Assembly: GCA_016722045.1 (NCBI GenBank)
Contig: JADKGY010000029.1
Coordinates: 620,001 to 684,000, forward strand
DNA from: Candidatus Opimibacter skivensis
GTDB taxonomy: Bacteria > Bacteroidota > Bacteroidia > Chitinophagales > Saprospiraceae
Direction: 5' to 3'
Length of the DNA stretch: 64,000 nt
The notes beneath the pieces are model-generated. The model had not been told where the DNA came from. It did not search any database and was given only the letters and a program-made list of their open reading frames with translations. Position 1 is the stretch's first letter, and each line of letters begins with the position of its first letter. Position numbers and translations under genes: made by a program. Shown piece by piece: positions 35,992 through 44,504 of the stretch.

Positions 35992-36603
35992 CTATTCTCC
36001 TGCTTCTCCAGTATTTTCTGCAGGAGTTTCGGGTGTAGATTCAGTAGTTTGTGTTTCAGGTACATCTGCTACAACTTCAGGCGCTTCAGATTTTACTTCT
36101 TCTGCCTGAGGTGTCGGCTGATCAAGAGTTACATTAAGCAGTTCGTCAGCTTTATGCTCCACTTTCTCTTTCTCTTTCTTCTTTTCAGCCTTCTTTACTG
36201 TACCTGATATCTCAGCTGCACGTGCTTTTTTGTCAGCTGCAGTTGATTTGACACGGGCTTCTATTCTTGACTCCTTATCGTCTACCCAGCCTCTGAATTT
36301 TATTTCTGCCTCTTCCGCGGTAAAAGAACCCTTAGCTACACCTCTTTGGAGGTGTTTGTAAAAAAGTACGCCTTTGAAACGAAGGATGGCATTGACGGTA
36401 TCAGTGGGTTGAGCTCCGTTTTTGAGCCATTCATAGGCTTTCATACGGTCGATATCGATTGTAGCCGGCCTCGTCATTGGGTTGTACGTACCGATTCTTT
36501 CAATGAAACTACCGTCACGAGGTGAGCGGGCATCGGCGATAACTATGTGATAGAGAGGCGATTGTTTGCGCCCATGGCGCTGAAGTCTGATTCTTACTGA
36601 CAT
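35992..36603 (-). CDS. rpsP: 30S ribosomal protein S16 with long acidic tail
   Basis: Small-subunit assembly protein. Residues 1-~85 are canonical S16 (MSVRIRLQRHGRKQSPLYHIVIADARSPRDGSFIERIGTYNP). The remaining ~118 residues form a lysine/alanine-rich helix (KKAEKKKEKEKVEHKADE) and then an acidic Glu/Thr/Pro tail. Total 203 residues against ~80-90 in most bacteria; Bacteroidota usually have moderate extensions. The rimM/trmD neighbours common elsewhere are absent. Start ATG at 36603 with a -7 element at 36682-36689. Confidence 0.95.
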   Translation of the reverse strand: MSVRIRLQRHGRKQSPLYHIVIADARSPRDGSFIERIGTYNPMTRPATIDIDRMKAYEWLKNGAQPTDTVNAILRFKGVLFYKHLQRGVAKGSFTAEEAEIKFRGWVDDKESRIEARVKSTAADKKARAAEISGTVKKAEKKKEKEKVEHKADELLNVTLDQPTPQAEEVKSEAPEVVADVPETQTTESTPETPAENTGEAGE

Positions 36604-36681
36604 TACTTACGTGTTAAAATTTAATGGTTAAAACCTTGCCGGATTAGTCTGATACACAGATGACCGGTTTTTAACGGACGG

Positions 36682-36689
36682 CAAAGATA
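36682..36689 (-). promoter_or_regulatory. -7 element of rpsP
   Basis: TATCTTTG on the minus strand, 79 bp before the ATG, giving a leader of about 70 nt. Confidence 0.55.
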
Positions 36690-36813
36690 AGAAAAGGTGT
36701 TAAGATTAACAGGGGATGGAAAAATTCAAAATTTAATCTGTTAAAATAGTTATTATTAAAATAAATAAATTGTATAACTAACTGGTTATTAATGACTAAT
36801 AAAAAGATTAGTA

Positions 36814-37029
36814 CTAAATTATTTTAAAATTCGAATGCAAAGTAGATTTAACGGATACATGGATTTGTGACAAATGATACGATTCCCCGCAATCTTTACA
36901 TAAATCTCCTTCAGACCCAATGAAAAAGTGAGTTCCGTCTGGGTAATCGTCAAACAGTTGGGGATGCTCAACGAACATCTTTGCAATGTCAAATGCACTC
37001 TCTATTTCTCTTGTTTTATTATCGCTCAT
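36814..37029 (-). CDS. Small protein of an AT-rich gene pair (possible antitoxin/partner)
   Basis: Unrecognised 71-residue protein. The N-terminal helix region FDIAKMFVEHPQLFDDYPDGTHFFIG resembles short proteins in which a HPE/PQL-(F/L)-DDYPDG-like stretch follows an amphipathic helix; such proteins often sit next to a DUF7718-like gene. A CKDCGES motif near the C-terminus might bind zinc. It overlaps the upstream gene by 4 bp (ATGA). The pair sits in AT-rich DNA flanked by ~200 bp without genes. A toxin-antitoxin-like unit is possible but unproven. Confidence 0.6.
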   Translation of the reverse strand: MSDNKTREIESAFDIAKMFVEHPQLFDDYPDGTHFFIGSEGDLCKDCGESYHLSQIHVSVKSTLHSNFKII

Positions 37030-37355
37030 CTCTTACAGTTATTATACTCAAATTTATATCGTTCATAATTGTTAATCAAATCTTTTTTTGCGTATTCAAG
37101 CGCCTCACTATAATTTGAAAATCCACTCAATTCAACATGCTGAATTTTTTTTCCATCACAATAGACGTCTTTATGAAAATATCCATGAGAAGTATCATAC
37201 CTAACAATCGAAACATAATTCCCATTAAAATCCAAACATTCAATTTGGACTGATAGTTCAACAACTCCTTTTCCTGAAATGACGATAAACCTAAAACGTA
37301 ATCGATCTCCAGAATCTCCTAACTCCTGAACATGGTTAATCTCTTTTGCATTCAA
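37026..37355 (-). CDS. Small protein of an AT-rich gene pair (DUF7718-like, tentative)
   Basis: Unrecognised 109-residue protein. The central motif VRYDTSHGYFHKDVYCDGKK followed by a C-terminal helix ALEYAKKDLINNYERYKF resembles DUF7718/TumE-like small proteins found in toxin-antitoxin-style pairs. The only available start is a TTG at 37355; a stop codon lies a few codons upstream and there is no in-frame ATG, which may mean a weakly expressed or decaying gene. The stop overlaps the ATG of the 71-residue gene. Assignment is tentative. Confidence 0.55.
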   Translation of the reverse strand: MNAKEINHVQELGDSGDRLRFRFIVISGKGVVELSVQIECLDFNGNYVSIVRYDTSHGYFHKDVYCDGKKIQHVELSGFSNYSEALEYAKKDLINNYERYKFEYNNCKR

Positions 37356-37450
37356 CCCGGTAAAATTTAATTAAAAATAACAGGTTTGAATTATTATTTT
37401 AAAAAATCTAAATCATTTCAAAATTTCATTTGCGCTTATAATTGCTTAAA

Positions 37451-39955
37451 TTAAAACTCAAATCTTACTTTAATATTTAACCTCCTCGAACTTAAATAAT
37501 TTGGAATAGCATACTGGGACTTGAAGATTGTCTTTACCCATGTCCTACTGGCTTCATTCCTCACCTGGAGCAGATTGAAAATCTCAAGGCTAATCCAACT
37601 GTCCCTGGTGACGGCCAGAAAGCTGTGAGGCTTGTCCTTTTTCCAGGCCTTTGCCCATAGCCTTGTCGAAAACCCAATATCCACCCTGTGATACGGTTTG
37701 TATCGATAAGTATTCCGGTAAATGGTGTTATTATCCTTAATTCCGAAGGGAAGGCCAGTACCAATCGAAGTGGCGACATGAACCCTGAAATTCTCATTGT
37801 CAGGAAGATAGTCCTGAAAGAAAACATTGAGTGTCATGAACTGATCTGTAGGTCTTGGGACATCAGCTACAGGAGATCCCTCTGCTTCGCCGACATCTCT
37901 TTTCAAATGCTGGATTCCATCAATCTTTTCTCTTGCTCTGAGGAATGAAAGATTGATCCATGATTCTGCTCCGGGTACAAGTTCACCATTGATACGCATA
38001 TCCAGGCCTGCCAGGTAGCCTGATGAATTATTTTCGCCTGCATATCGAATCCGGACATTATCGACTTCATAGGAGACAAGGTCCCAAAGGGATTTGTAAT
38101 AAGCCTCCATGATGAATTTATACTTACGGCCATTCCTTGCCTCAGGTCCGAAGTCTGCAGAATATCCTGCAAGGACCTGAAATGATTTCTGCGCTTTGAG
38201 ATCTGTGTTGACAGTTCCATCCGGTCGTCGCAATTCCTTGTAAAATCCGGGTTGCATATACCAACCTGTAGCTAATTTAAATCCTTTATGTGCACTCGGT
38301 GTCCATGTAAATTGAAATCTCGGACTGATTAAAAATTCCTGATTGACATCCCAATATTGACTACGTACGCCACCGGTGATCCGAATCTCTCTTTGTCTTG
38401 AATATTGCTTTGTAAATGTATTTTGTATATAACCTGAATATCTTAATGACTGCAGATCTCTGTTTGAATTCAATGAATATTGCAAAGCCAAAACATCTGG
38501 ATCAAGTGGAAGAGAATATCCTGCGGAGTCCAGCCTCTCCCATTCATGAATACGATCTGTAACATCTTCATAACCGAGTTTTAATCCTGCCTGAATAAAA
38601 TTTGATCTGCTGTTTGAAGATTGCAATTCTATTCCGCCTTTAATTTCCGCATTCACAATATTTGTCTGCAGAAGATTACGGCTATAGGACTGTTGAATAC
38701 CACTACCGAGCAATGCCAGTTCTTCACCCGCATCAGGATTATTAAGGCTTGTTTCAATCTGGCTTAACCTGTAGGAACCGATGATATCGAGATTTTCGCG
38801 TTCAAGGCTTTTATACCCTGACATTAGAAATTTCAGAAAAAGAGGATTTCGCTTTCGGTCAGGAACAAAAGAAAGAGAAAGTCCCGTCATACCATTGATG
38901 AATAAATCACTTTCTGCTCCTTCAAAGTCTGTGGAAAGTTGTAATGCAAAGTTTATTAAACCTGTAGCAATGACACTGCTTTCCGGAATAAAATCATATT
39001 TGTTTTTATTCAGATTGGCGAGCAAAGCGATCTGCCAGTCTTTTGATAAATCATAAGTGGTATAAACCTGATAATCTGCAAATGAAGGGCTGTATTCACC
39101 CTTGACATCAAGAGAGCCCAGAAGATATTTATTCGTTTTGTAGCGAACTCCTACAAGATATCGCCAACGTCTATAAGAATCTTTTCCAAGAGGCAAACTT
39201 CCTTCCACATGTCCTGTAGCCCCTAATAAACTTGCAGAGAAGGATGCCCTTAAACTATCAGGTAATTTATATCGCACATCAAGTACTGAAGACATCTTGT
39301 CTCCATACTTCGCTTCAAAACTTCCGGATGAAAAGCTGAGATCCCTGATCAGATCAATATTCGGAAGACTTAACCCCTCCTGATTACCTGTCCGTACCAA
39401 CAATGGCCTATAGATTTCAAAATCATTGACATAGACCAGATTTTCATCATAGTTTCCTCCACGCACATTGTATTGAGAAGTGAGTTCTCCGCCAGTGCCG
39501 CTACTCGTCCCCAATGCTATATGTGGCAGAATAGATTCAAGATTGCCTGTAGTACTCGGCAACAATTTTAATGCTTCAACTTTTTCCCTCACCATACCTG
39601 CATCTTCCACGCGCTGTGCGGTGATGATCACTTCGAGATTTGATTCCACGGGAGCGAGGCTGATGTTGAGCTCATATCTCGTCCCTTCTGCCAGAACGGG
39701 TAATTGATAAGTTGCAGCTTTGTATCCTGTGCGTCTGAATTGAATCTTGGTTGCTTTACCAGCCGGTATTATCAATTCATATTTTCCTTCCTGCGAAGTG
39801 GACGTCTCAATAGAAAATTCATTAGCATAAACACTCACCAATTCAATAGGCTCATTGTTTTGTAGATCCAGGACACTACCATGAATAGTAATCGTGCGCT
39901 GACCTAATAGACTACAGGTAAAAAAACAGAATCCAAGAAGGATATATAGTTTCAT
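37451..39955 (-). CDS. TonB-dependent outer-membrane receptor with carboxypeptidase-like domain
   Basis: Outer-membrane beta-barrel transporter of about 834 residues. A signal peptide (KLYILLGFCFFTCSLLGQ) is followed by the carboxypeptidase-regulatory-like domain (ITIHGSVLDLQNNEPIELVSVYA), then the plug domain (YNVRGGNYDENLVYVNDFEIYRP) and the barrel, ending in the aromatic strand SRRLNIKVRFEF. Start chosen at ATG 39955 because 39976 is TTG and would only add a charged stub. No SusD gene lies next to it, so the substrate is open. Just downstream of rpe (gap 17 bp). Confidence 0.92.
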   Translation of the reverse strand: MKLYILLGFCFFTCSLLGQRTITIHGSVLDLQNNEPIELVSVYANEFSIETSTSQEGKYELIIPAGKATKIQFRRTGYKAATYQLPVLAEGTRYELNISLAPVESNLEVIITAQRVEDAGMVREKVEALKLLPSTTGNLESILPHIALGTSSGTGGELTSQYNVRGGNYDENLVYVNDFEIYRPLLVRTGNQEGLSLPNIDLIRDLSFSSGSFEAKYGDKMSSVLDVRYKLPDSLRASFSASLLGATGHVEGSLPLGKDSYRRWRYLVGVRYKTNKYLLGSLDVKGEYSPSFADYQVYTTYDLSKDWQIALLANLNKNKYDFIPESSVIATGLINFALQLSTDFEGAESDLFINGMTGLSLSFVPDRKRNPLFLKFLMSGYKSLERENLDIIGSYRLSQIETSLNNPDAGEELALLGSGIQQSYSRNLLQTNIVNAEIKGGIELQSSNSRSNFIQAGLKLGYEDVTDRIHEWERLDSAGYSLPLDPDVLALQYSLNSNRDLQSLRYSGYIQNTFTKQYSRQREIRITGGVRSQYWDVNQEFLISPRFQFTWTPSAHKGFKLATGWYMQPGFYKELRRPDGTVNTDLKAQKSFQVLAGYSADFGPEARNGRKYKFIMEAYYKSLWDLVSYEVDNVRIRYAGENNSSGYLAGLDMRINGELVPGAESWINLSFLRAREKIDGIQHLKRDVGEAEGSPVADVPRPTDQFMTLNVFFQDYLPDNENFRVHVATSIGTGLPFGIKDNNTIYRNTYRYKPYHRVDIGFSTRLWAKAWKKDKPHSFLAVTRDSWISLEIFNLLQVRNEASRTWVKTIFKSQYAIPNYLSSRRLNIKVRFEF

Positions 39956-39972
39956 CAACATCCGAACGAACC

Positions 39973-40662
39973 TCAAGCAGGAATATTTTTCAAACTACCA
40001 TTGCCAATAGCTTTAAGGCTCGTTATCACAGAATGAGGATTGTCAGCACCGAGTACTGCATTACCTGCAACAAGAACATTTGCTCCTGCCTGAAGTACAC
40101 GTTCAGCATTTTGAAGACCAATGCCTCCATCTACTTCGATGTAAGGAGACAAATTCCTTTCCATCAGCAATTGTTTAAGGTGAGTCACTTTCGGAATAGC
40201 ATTGTAGATAAATTTTTGTCCCCCGAAACCGGGATTGACAGACATGACCAGAATGAGATCCACGTCCTCAAGAATATCAACAAGATGAGTGACGGGTGTA
40301 TGAGGATTGATAGCAACACCGGCAAGCGCGCCGGTTTCTTTAATCTGTTGGATGACACGATGTAAATGAGGACAGGCTTCATAATGGACTGTAATCACAT
40401 GAGCTCCTGCATCTCTGAACCTCTCTATATAACGCTCAGGTTTCTCGATCATCAGGTGCACATCCATCGGTTTTTTTGCTCTTCTTTTGACAGCCTCCAT
40501 TACCGGAAATCCAAAACTAATGTTGGGTACAAACATGCCATCCATGACATCGATATGGAACCAATCGGCTTCGCTTTCATTGATCATGTCTACGGCACCA
40601 TAGATATTTCCAAAATCGGCTGAAAGTATGGACGGAGCAATTAAATGGTTGTTAGGTTTCAT
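39973..40662 (-). CDS. rpe: Ribulose-phosphate 3-epimerase
   Basis: Cytoplasmic TIM-barrel enzyme interconverting ribulose-5-phosphate and xylulose-5-phosphate in the pentose phosphate pathway. The 229-residue product has APSILSADFGN at the start, the metal-ligand region FHIDVMDGMFVPNISFG (His and Asp), the VHLMIEKPERYI strand, and VMSVNPGFGGQKFI. Full length with all metal-ligand motifs present. Preceded by its own -7 element. Confidence 0.96.
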   Translation of the reverse strand: MKPNNHLIAPSILSADFGNIYGAVDMINESEADWFHIDVMDGMFVPNISFGFPVMEAVKRRAKKPMDVHLMIEKPERYIERFRDAGAHVITVHYEACPHLHRVIQQIKETGALAGVAINPHTPVTHLVDILEDVDLILVMSVNPGFGGQKFIYNAIPKVTHLKQLLMERNLSPYIEVDGGIGLQNAERVLQAGANVLVAGNAVLGADNPHSVITSLKAIGNGSLKNIPA

Positions 40663-40691
40663 AAGGTACTGCTAGATGCTAGTTGATCGTG

Positions 40692-40699
40692 CAAAAGTA
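40692..40699 (-). promoter_or_regulatory. -7 element of rpe
   Basis: TACTTTTG on the minus strand, 30 bp before the rpe ATG. Confidence 0.5.
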
Positions 40700-40776
40700 A
40701 GCAATCCAAGGCCTGTGATGGTATCTTGCCTTTTTACCTCACAATAACGGGAATCAACAGGATTGCCGATTTCTCT

Positions 40777-40784
40777 TATTTTTG
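40777..40784 (+). promoter_or_regulatory. -7 element of the TMTC-like gene
   Basis: TATTTTTG ends 14 bp before the ATG at 40799 and lies after the ATG at 40763, which supports the later start. Confidence 0.45.
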
Positions 40785-40798
40785 AGCGCATAACCATT

Positions 40799-42616
40799 AT
40801 GGCAGAACAACGAAAAAAATCCAAAGGAAAACCTACTATCCTTAAGAAGACACCAGTCGGAACTCAATCCGGGTCAAAAGGTTATATAAAATATCTAGCT
40901 CCGGTCCTGGCTATAATTTTTCTCATTTTTTTGCCGGTTCTACGCAATGGATTCACTAATTGGGATGATATTCTCTACGTGACGGGCAACCCTTTATTGA
41001 AGGACCTGAGCTTAAATGGACTGAAAGCCATTTTTTCGACACCGGTTGTATCCAATTATCATCCTCTCACCATTCTCAGTCTTGCACTCAATTATCAATT
41101 CGCTGAACTGACCCCCTGGAGTTATCATCTGACGAGTATATTTCTTCACCTGATCAATACAACACTAGTCTTTTGGTTCATCTTCCAATTGTCATCAGGA
41201 AATAAATGGGTAAGTGCATCGGTGGCTTTATTATTTGGCATCCATCCGATGCATGTGGAATCTGTCGTGTGGATCTCAGAGCGTAAAGATTTGTTGTACA
41301 CGCTTTTTTATCTGTTGGCCATGATTGTGTATGTGCAGTATCTGAAGAATAAACAGATTAAAAATTTAATTGCGGTCACTGTTTTAGGCGGCATCTCCTT
41401 GTTATGCAAACCTGCGGCAATTGTATTACCTCTTTCACTATTGTTGTTGGATTATTTTTATAAAAGGAAATGGAGCTGGTCATGGGTCATTGAAAAAATT
41501 CCGCTTTTTATCCTTGCCGGAATATTCGCTTATGTCACAGTATCTATTCAATCGGCTCGAGCTATTGAATCATTGGAATATCGTGGCATTGCTGCGCGTA
41601 TTTCTTTTGCAGGTTTTGGTTTGATCTGGTATTTGCTTAAGACCATTGTACCCTATCCATTATCTGCATTACATCCTTTTCCAAAAGAAACTCCGGGTTT
41701 ATATTATCTGGCAACTGTTATAGCTGCAACGGGATTTGGATATCTCTTGTATAAAATAAAAAACAGGAATTTATTTTTTGGATTTGGATTTTATATTGTC
41801 AATTTACTACTTGTCCTGCAGGTTGTATCGATTGGCAATGCTGTTGTTGCAGAACGATATACCTACGTGCCTTACATCAGTATATTTTTTATGCTTTGTA
41901 CTTTTTTGTACAATGCTCTTCAAACGAATTGGTCAAAATATAAGAATGTAGTTCTGGGCATATGTGGACTTTTTATTATTGCATTTGCAGCTTTAAGCTT
42001 TATTCGTATTCCAGTCTGGAAGACCAGCGAATCATTATGGACTGATGTTATCGTACATTATCCTGAAAGTCCAAGGGCATGGACGAATAAGAGTCTTGAA
42101 TATTTTGATAAAAAAGACTGGCCAAAAACCATTGAAGGCCTTTCAATGGCATTGAAATATGATCCTCATTTCATGAATGCTCTTGAATGGAGAGCACGTG
42201 CTTATCTCGAGACTAATGCTCCTGACAAAGCACTTGTTGATGCTGATTTATTTCATAAGCTTTATCCAGGTCAGGTGGATGGTCTATTTATCCTGGCGAG
42301 GTCATATGAATTGACAAACCAGACGGAACAGGCACTTGATATGTACAATCAATTAATACCATTGAGGCCCAATGTGGCGGAGTATACTAATAATCGTGGT
42401 GCTCTTTACTTCAATAAACTGAAGCGCTATGAAGAAGCAAAAAAAGATTTTAACCGCTGTATCGAAATAAATCCTGAAAACGGAACCTATTATCTGAATC
42501 TTGCGCGATGTTATTATATGACAGGTGACAATACAAATGCAATGGAAAACGCGGTGAAGGCGCAAAAACTTGGTGCAGTGGATGCTGCATTTTCAAATCT
42601 TATTGGGCTTAAATAA
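40799..42616 (+). CDS. Multi-pass membrane protein with C-terminal TPRs (TMTC/O-mannosyltransferase-like)
   Basis: About 605 residues. A basic start (MAEQRKKSKGKP) precedes ~10 membrane helices with GT-C-fold glycosyltransferase features: NGFTNWDDILYVTGNPLL in the first loop (DD motif), SNYHPLTILSLALNY, and GIHPMHVESVVWISERKDLL. TPR repeats cover residues ~420-600. This layout matches TMTC-like proteins that transfer sugars from lipid carriers. The family is not well characterised in bacteria. The next gene, 24 bp on, is a sugar nucleotidyltransferase, so a role in envelope glycosylation is a fair guess. Confidence 0.82.
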   Translation: MAEQRKKSKGKPTILKKTPVGTQSGSKGYIKYLAPVLAIIFLIFLPVLRNGFTNWDDILYVTGNPLLKDLSLNGLKAIFSTPVVSNYHPLTILSLALNYQFAELTPWSYHLTSIFLHLINTTLVFWFIFQLSSGNKWVSASVALLFGIHPMHVESVVWISERKDLLYTLFYLLAMIVYVQYLKNKQIKNLIAVTVLGGISLLCKPAAIVLPLSLLLLDYFYKRKWSWSWVIEKIPLFILAGIFAYVTVSIQSARAIESLEYRGIAARISFAGFGLIWYLLKTIVPYPLSALHPFPKETPGLYYLATVIAATGFGYLLYKIKNRNLFFGFGFYIVNLLLVLQVVSIGNAVVAERYTYVPYISIFFMLCTFLYNALQTNWSKYKNVVLGICGLFIIAFAALSFIRIPVWKTSESLWTDVIVHYPESPRAWTNKSLEYFDKKDWPKTIEGLSMALKYDPHFMNALEWRARAYLETNAPDKALVDADLFHKLYPGQVDGLFILARSYELTNQTEQALDMYNQLIPLRPNVAEYTNNRGALYFNKLKRYEEAKKDFNRCIEINPENGTYYLNLARCYYMTGDNTNAMENAVKAQKLGAVDAAFSNLIGLK

Positions 42617-42640
42617 TGTTATAGCAGTAAGACATAACTT

Positions 42641-43558
42641 ATGAAGAAAAAAGACAGGATATCTCTGGTTGTACTCGCAGCAGGGATGGGCAGCAGATAT
42701 GGAGGATTGAAACAAATGGATTCTTTTGGCCCGAATGGGGAGACCATCATTGATTATAGTCTCTACGATGCTCAGCGGGCGGGATTTGACCATGTTGTCT
42801 TTATCATCCGTGAATATTTTTCTGAAGCGTTTAAAACTGCGTTTGAGCCAAAGATGAAAGGACGAATGGAAACTGATTATGTCTATCAGGAATTAACGAA
42901 TATCCCACATGCTTTTCAAATATCCCCGGAACGAGATCGTCCCTGGGGAACAGGTCATGCCATCTGGGTGGCACATGATGTGATCGATGGACCATTCGCA
43001 GTGATCAATGCAGATGATTATTATGGACCTGAATCTTATGTGACTTTATATAATTTTCTAAAAGAAAAAAGAGATCAGGAAGAATACAGTGTCGTGGGAT
43101 ATAAGCTCGACAATACGCTTTCAGAACATGGTGCTGTCAATCGTGGCGTATGTCAGGTCGATGATGCAGGTTATCTGCAACATATCACTGAATGCAAACA
43201 AATCATCCGTGATGAAAAAGGGGTAATTTCCTATCCGGGTGATGATGGCCAGGTACAATTACTGAATAGCAATGATCCGGTATCGATGAATATGTGGGGA
43301 TTTTATCCATCGTATTTCACATTTTTTGAAAATCAGTTTGATGATTTCTTAAAATCAAATGGATCGGAATTAAAATCAGAATATTACATACCTACACTTG
43401 TAGATCATCTCATCATATCCGGTGAGCGACAAACTAAAGTATTGCATTGTGATGCGGAGTGGTTTGGGGTGACGTATCGGGAGGATAAGGAGTTTGTGAC
43501 TGCCAGACTCAATGAATTGTTGAGAGAAGGAGTTTATCCAGTTGAACTTTGGAAATGA
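42641..43558 (+). CDS. Nucleotidyltransferase (NTP_transferase family)
   Basis: Sugar-phosphate-type nucleotidyltransferase, 305 residues. The N-terminus VVLAAGMGSRYGGLKQMDSFGPNGETIIDYSLYDA is the signature with an extended loop, GTGHAIWVAHDVI and AVINADDYYGPES hold the metal and nucleotide site, and VNRGVCQVDD follows. The exact sugar is unclear, and the C-terminus lacks a left-handed helix acyltransferase. Likely operon with the TMTC-like gene. A short tandem repeat begins at its stop codon. Confidence 0.85.
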   Translation: MKKKDRISLVVLAAGMGSRYGGLKQMDSFGPNGETIIDYSLYDAQRAGFDHVVFIIREYFSEAFKTAFEPKMKGRMETDYVYQELTNIPHAFQISPERDRPWGTGHAIWVAHDVIDGPFAVINADDYYGPESYVTLYNFLKEKRDQEEYSVVGYKLDNTLSEHGAVNRGVCQVDDAGYLQHITECKQIIRDEKGVISYPGDDGQVQLLNSNDPVSMNMWGFYPSYFTFFENQFDDFLKSNGSELKSEYYIPTLVDHLIISGERQTKVLHCDAEWFGVTYREDKEFVTARLNELLREGVYPVELWK

Positions 43559-43622
43559 TAATGTGGAAATGTGACAATGTGGTGATGTGGTAATGTGGTA
43601 ATGTGGTAATATGATAATGTGA
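43555..43622. repeat. ATGTGGTAA tandem array after the nucleotidyltransferase stop
   Basis: About seven degenerate 9-bp units (ATGTGGAA, ATGTGACA, ATGTGGTG, ATGTGGTA x3, ATGATA) begin at the stop codon (43556-43558). Confidence 0.85.
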
Positions 43623-43740
43623 TTCGTATAAAATATTTAATAAAACTGAAAGAAAATCTGAGCACGCAAAAGCGAATCATATTAAGAAAGATTGTAACCT
43701 TTTCAAGAAATCGTTTAGCTCATCAAATACTGAAAATAAT

Positions 43741-43804
43741 AAGTCCCCTGATTGCTGAACTGTAGCACAAGGATGAGATGAGCAAGTCGAAGCATAGGGG
43801 ATTT
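43741..43804. repeat. 64-bp element with TCCCCT/AGGGGA ends
   Basis: AAGTCCCCT at the left end pairs with AGGGGATTT at the right (one mismatch). The interior contains GATTGCTGAACTGTAGCACA and GAGCAAGTCGAAGCAT. It lies 6 bp past the stop of the nuclease gene (43810). The layout looks like a dispersed small repeat element; copies elsewhere cannot be seen in this window. Confidence 0.6.
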
Positions 43805-43809
43805 AGGGG

Positions 43810-44409
43810 CTAACTATTTCCCTCTTCCTTCCTCTTATTAATCTCATCCCTGATCTTCGCAGCCTTTTCATAATCTTCTTCTCCGATCACTTTGTCAAGC
43901 ATCGCTGTGAGATCATCGAGAGTGTATTCTGCGTATCCTCTTTTCCTTCGCTTAGGCTTTAGCTCTTCCTTGACCTCTTCAGATTCACCAGGTTGAGGAT
44001 CTTCGATGCGGACACCTGCGGCATCAAGAATAAAATCATAGGTATAGATCGGACAACTATATCGGACAGCCATCGCGATGGCATCTGATGTTCTTGAATC
44101 AATTTCAAATTCGCGGCCATGCTGCATACAGACGATGCGGGCATGAAAAACGCCTTCTACAAGATTGTTGATAAGGATCTCAGTGACTTCGATTTCAAAT
44201 GTATCGAGTGTATTTTTCAAAAGGTCATGTGTCAGGGGACGAGAAGGTACCATTCCTTCCATAGCCACTGCAATCGCCTGGGCTTCAAAACCACCGATGA
44301 CAATAGGAAGTCTGCGATTGCCATCAACCTCACCCATCACTACAGCGTAATTGCTGGATTGAGTGACGCTATGCGTTAAGGTGACTATATATAATTCTAT
44401 CTTTTCCAC
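43810..44409 (-). CDS. Bifunctional nuclease family protein with UVR motif
   Basis: Protein of 199 residues. The N-terminal DUF151 (bifunctional nuclease) domain spans ~1-135 with LPIVIGGFEAQAIAVAMEG and the EIDSRTSDAIAMAVRYSCPIY signature. A C-terminal UvrB/UvrC motif region holds YTLDDLTAMLDKVIGEEDYEKAAKIRDEINKRKEE. Plant relatives cut RNA and DNA; in bacteria the role is less clear. Start is GTG at 44409. Monocistronic; a weak -7 element (TATATTTC) lies upstream. Confidence 0.88.
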   Translation of the reverse strand: MEKIELYIVTLTHSVTQSSNYAVVMGEVDGNRRLPIVIGGFEAQAIAVAMEGMVPSRPLTHDLLKNTLDTFEIEVTEILINNLVEGVFHARIVCMQHGREFEIDSRTSDAIAMAVRYSCPIYTYDFILDAAGVRIEDPQPGESEEVKEELKPKRRKRGYAEYTLDDLTAMLDKVIGEEDYEKAAKIRDEINKRKEEGNS

Positions 44410-44504
44410 TTATCTGTTGAGTACTGGCGAAATATATGTAAAATAACCGAGTGGGTCGTTTTGGCTTAATGATTGAAAAGAAGTCCTGGAAATCATCATA
44501 AAAA

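Noticed and set aside
40763..40798. Upstream in-frame ATG for the TMTC-like protein
   Set aside because: The -7 element at 40777 lies between it and the ATG at 40799.
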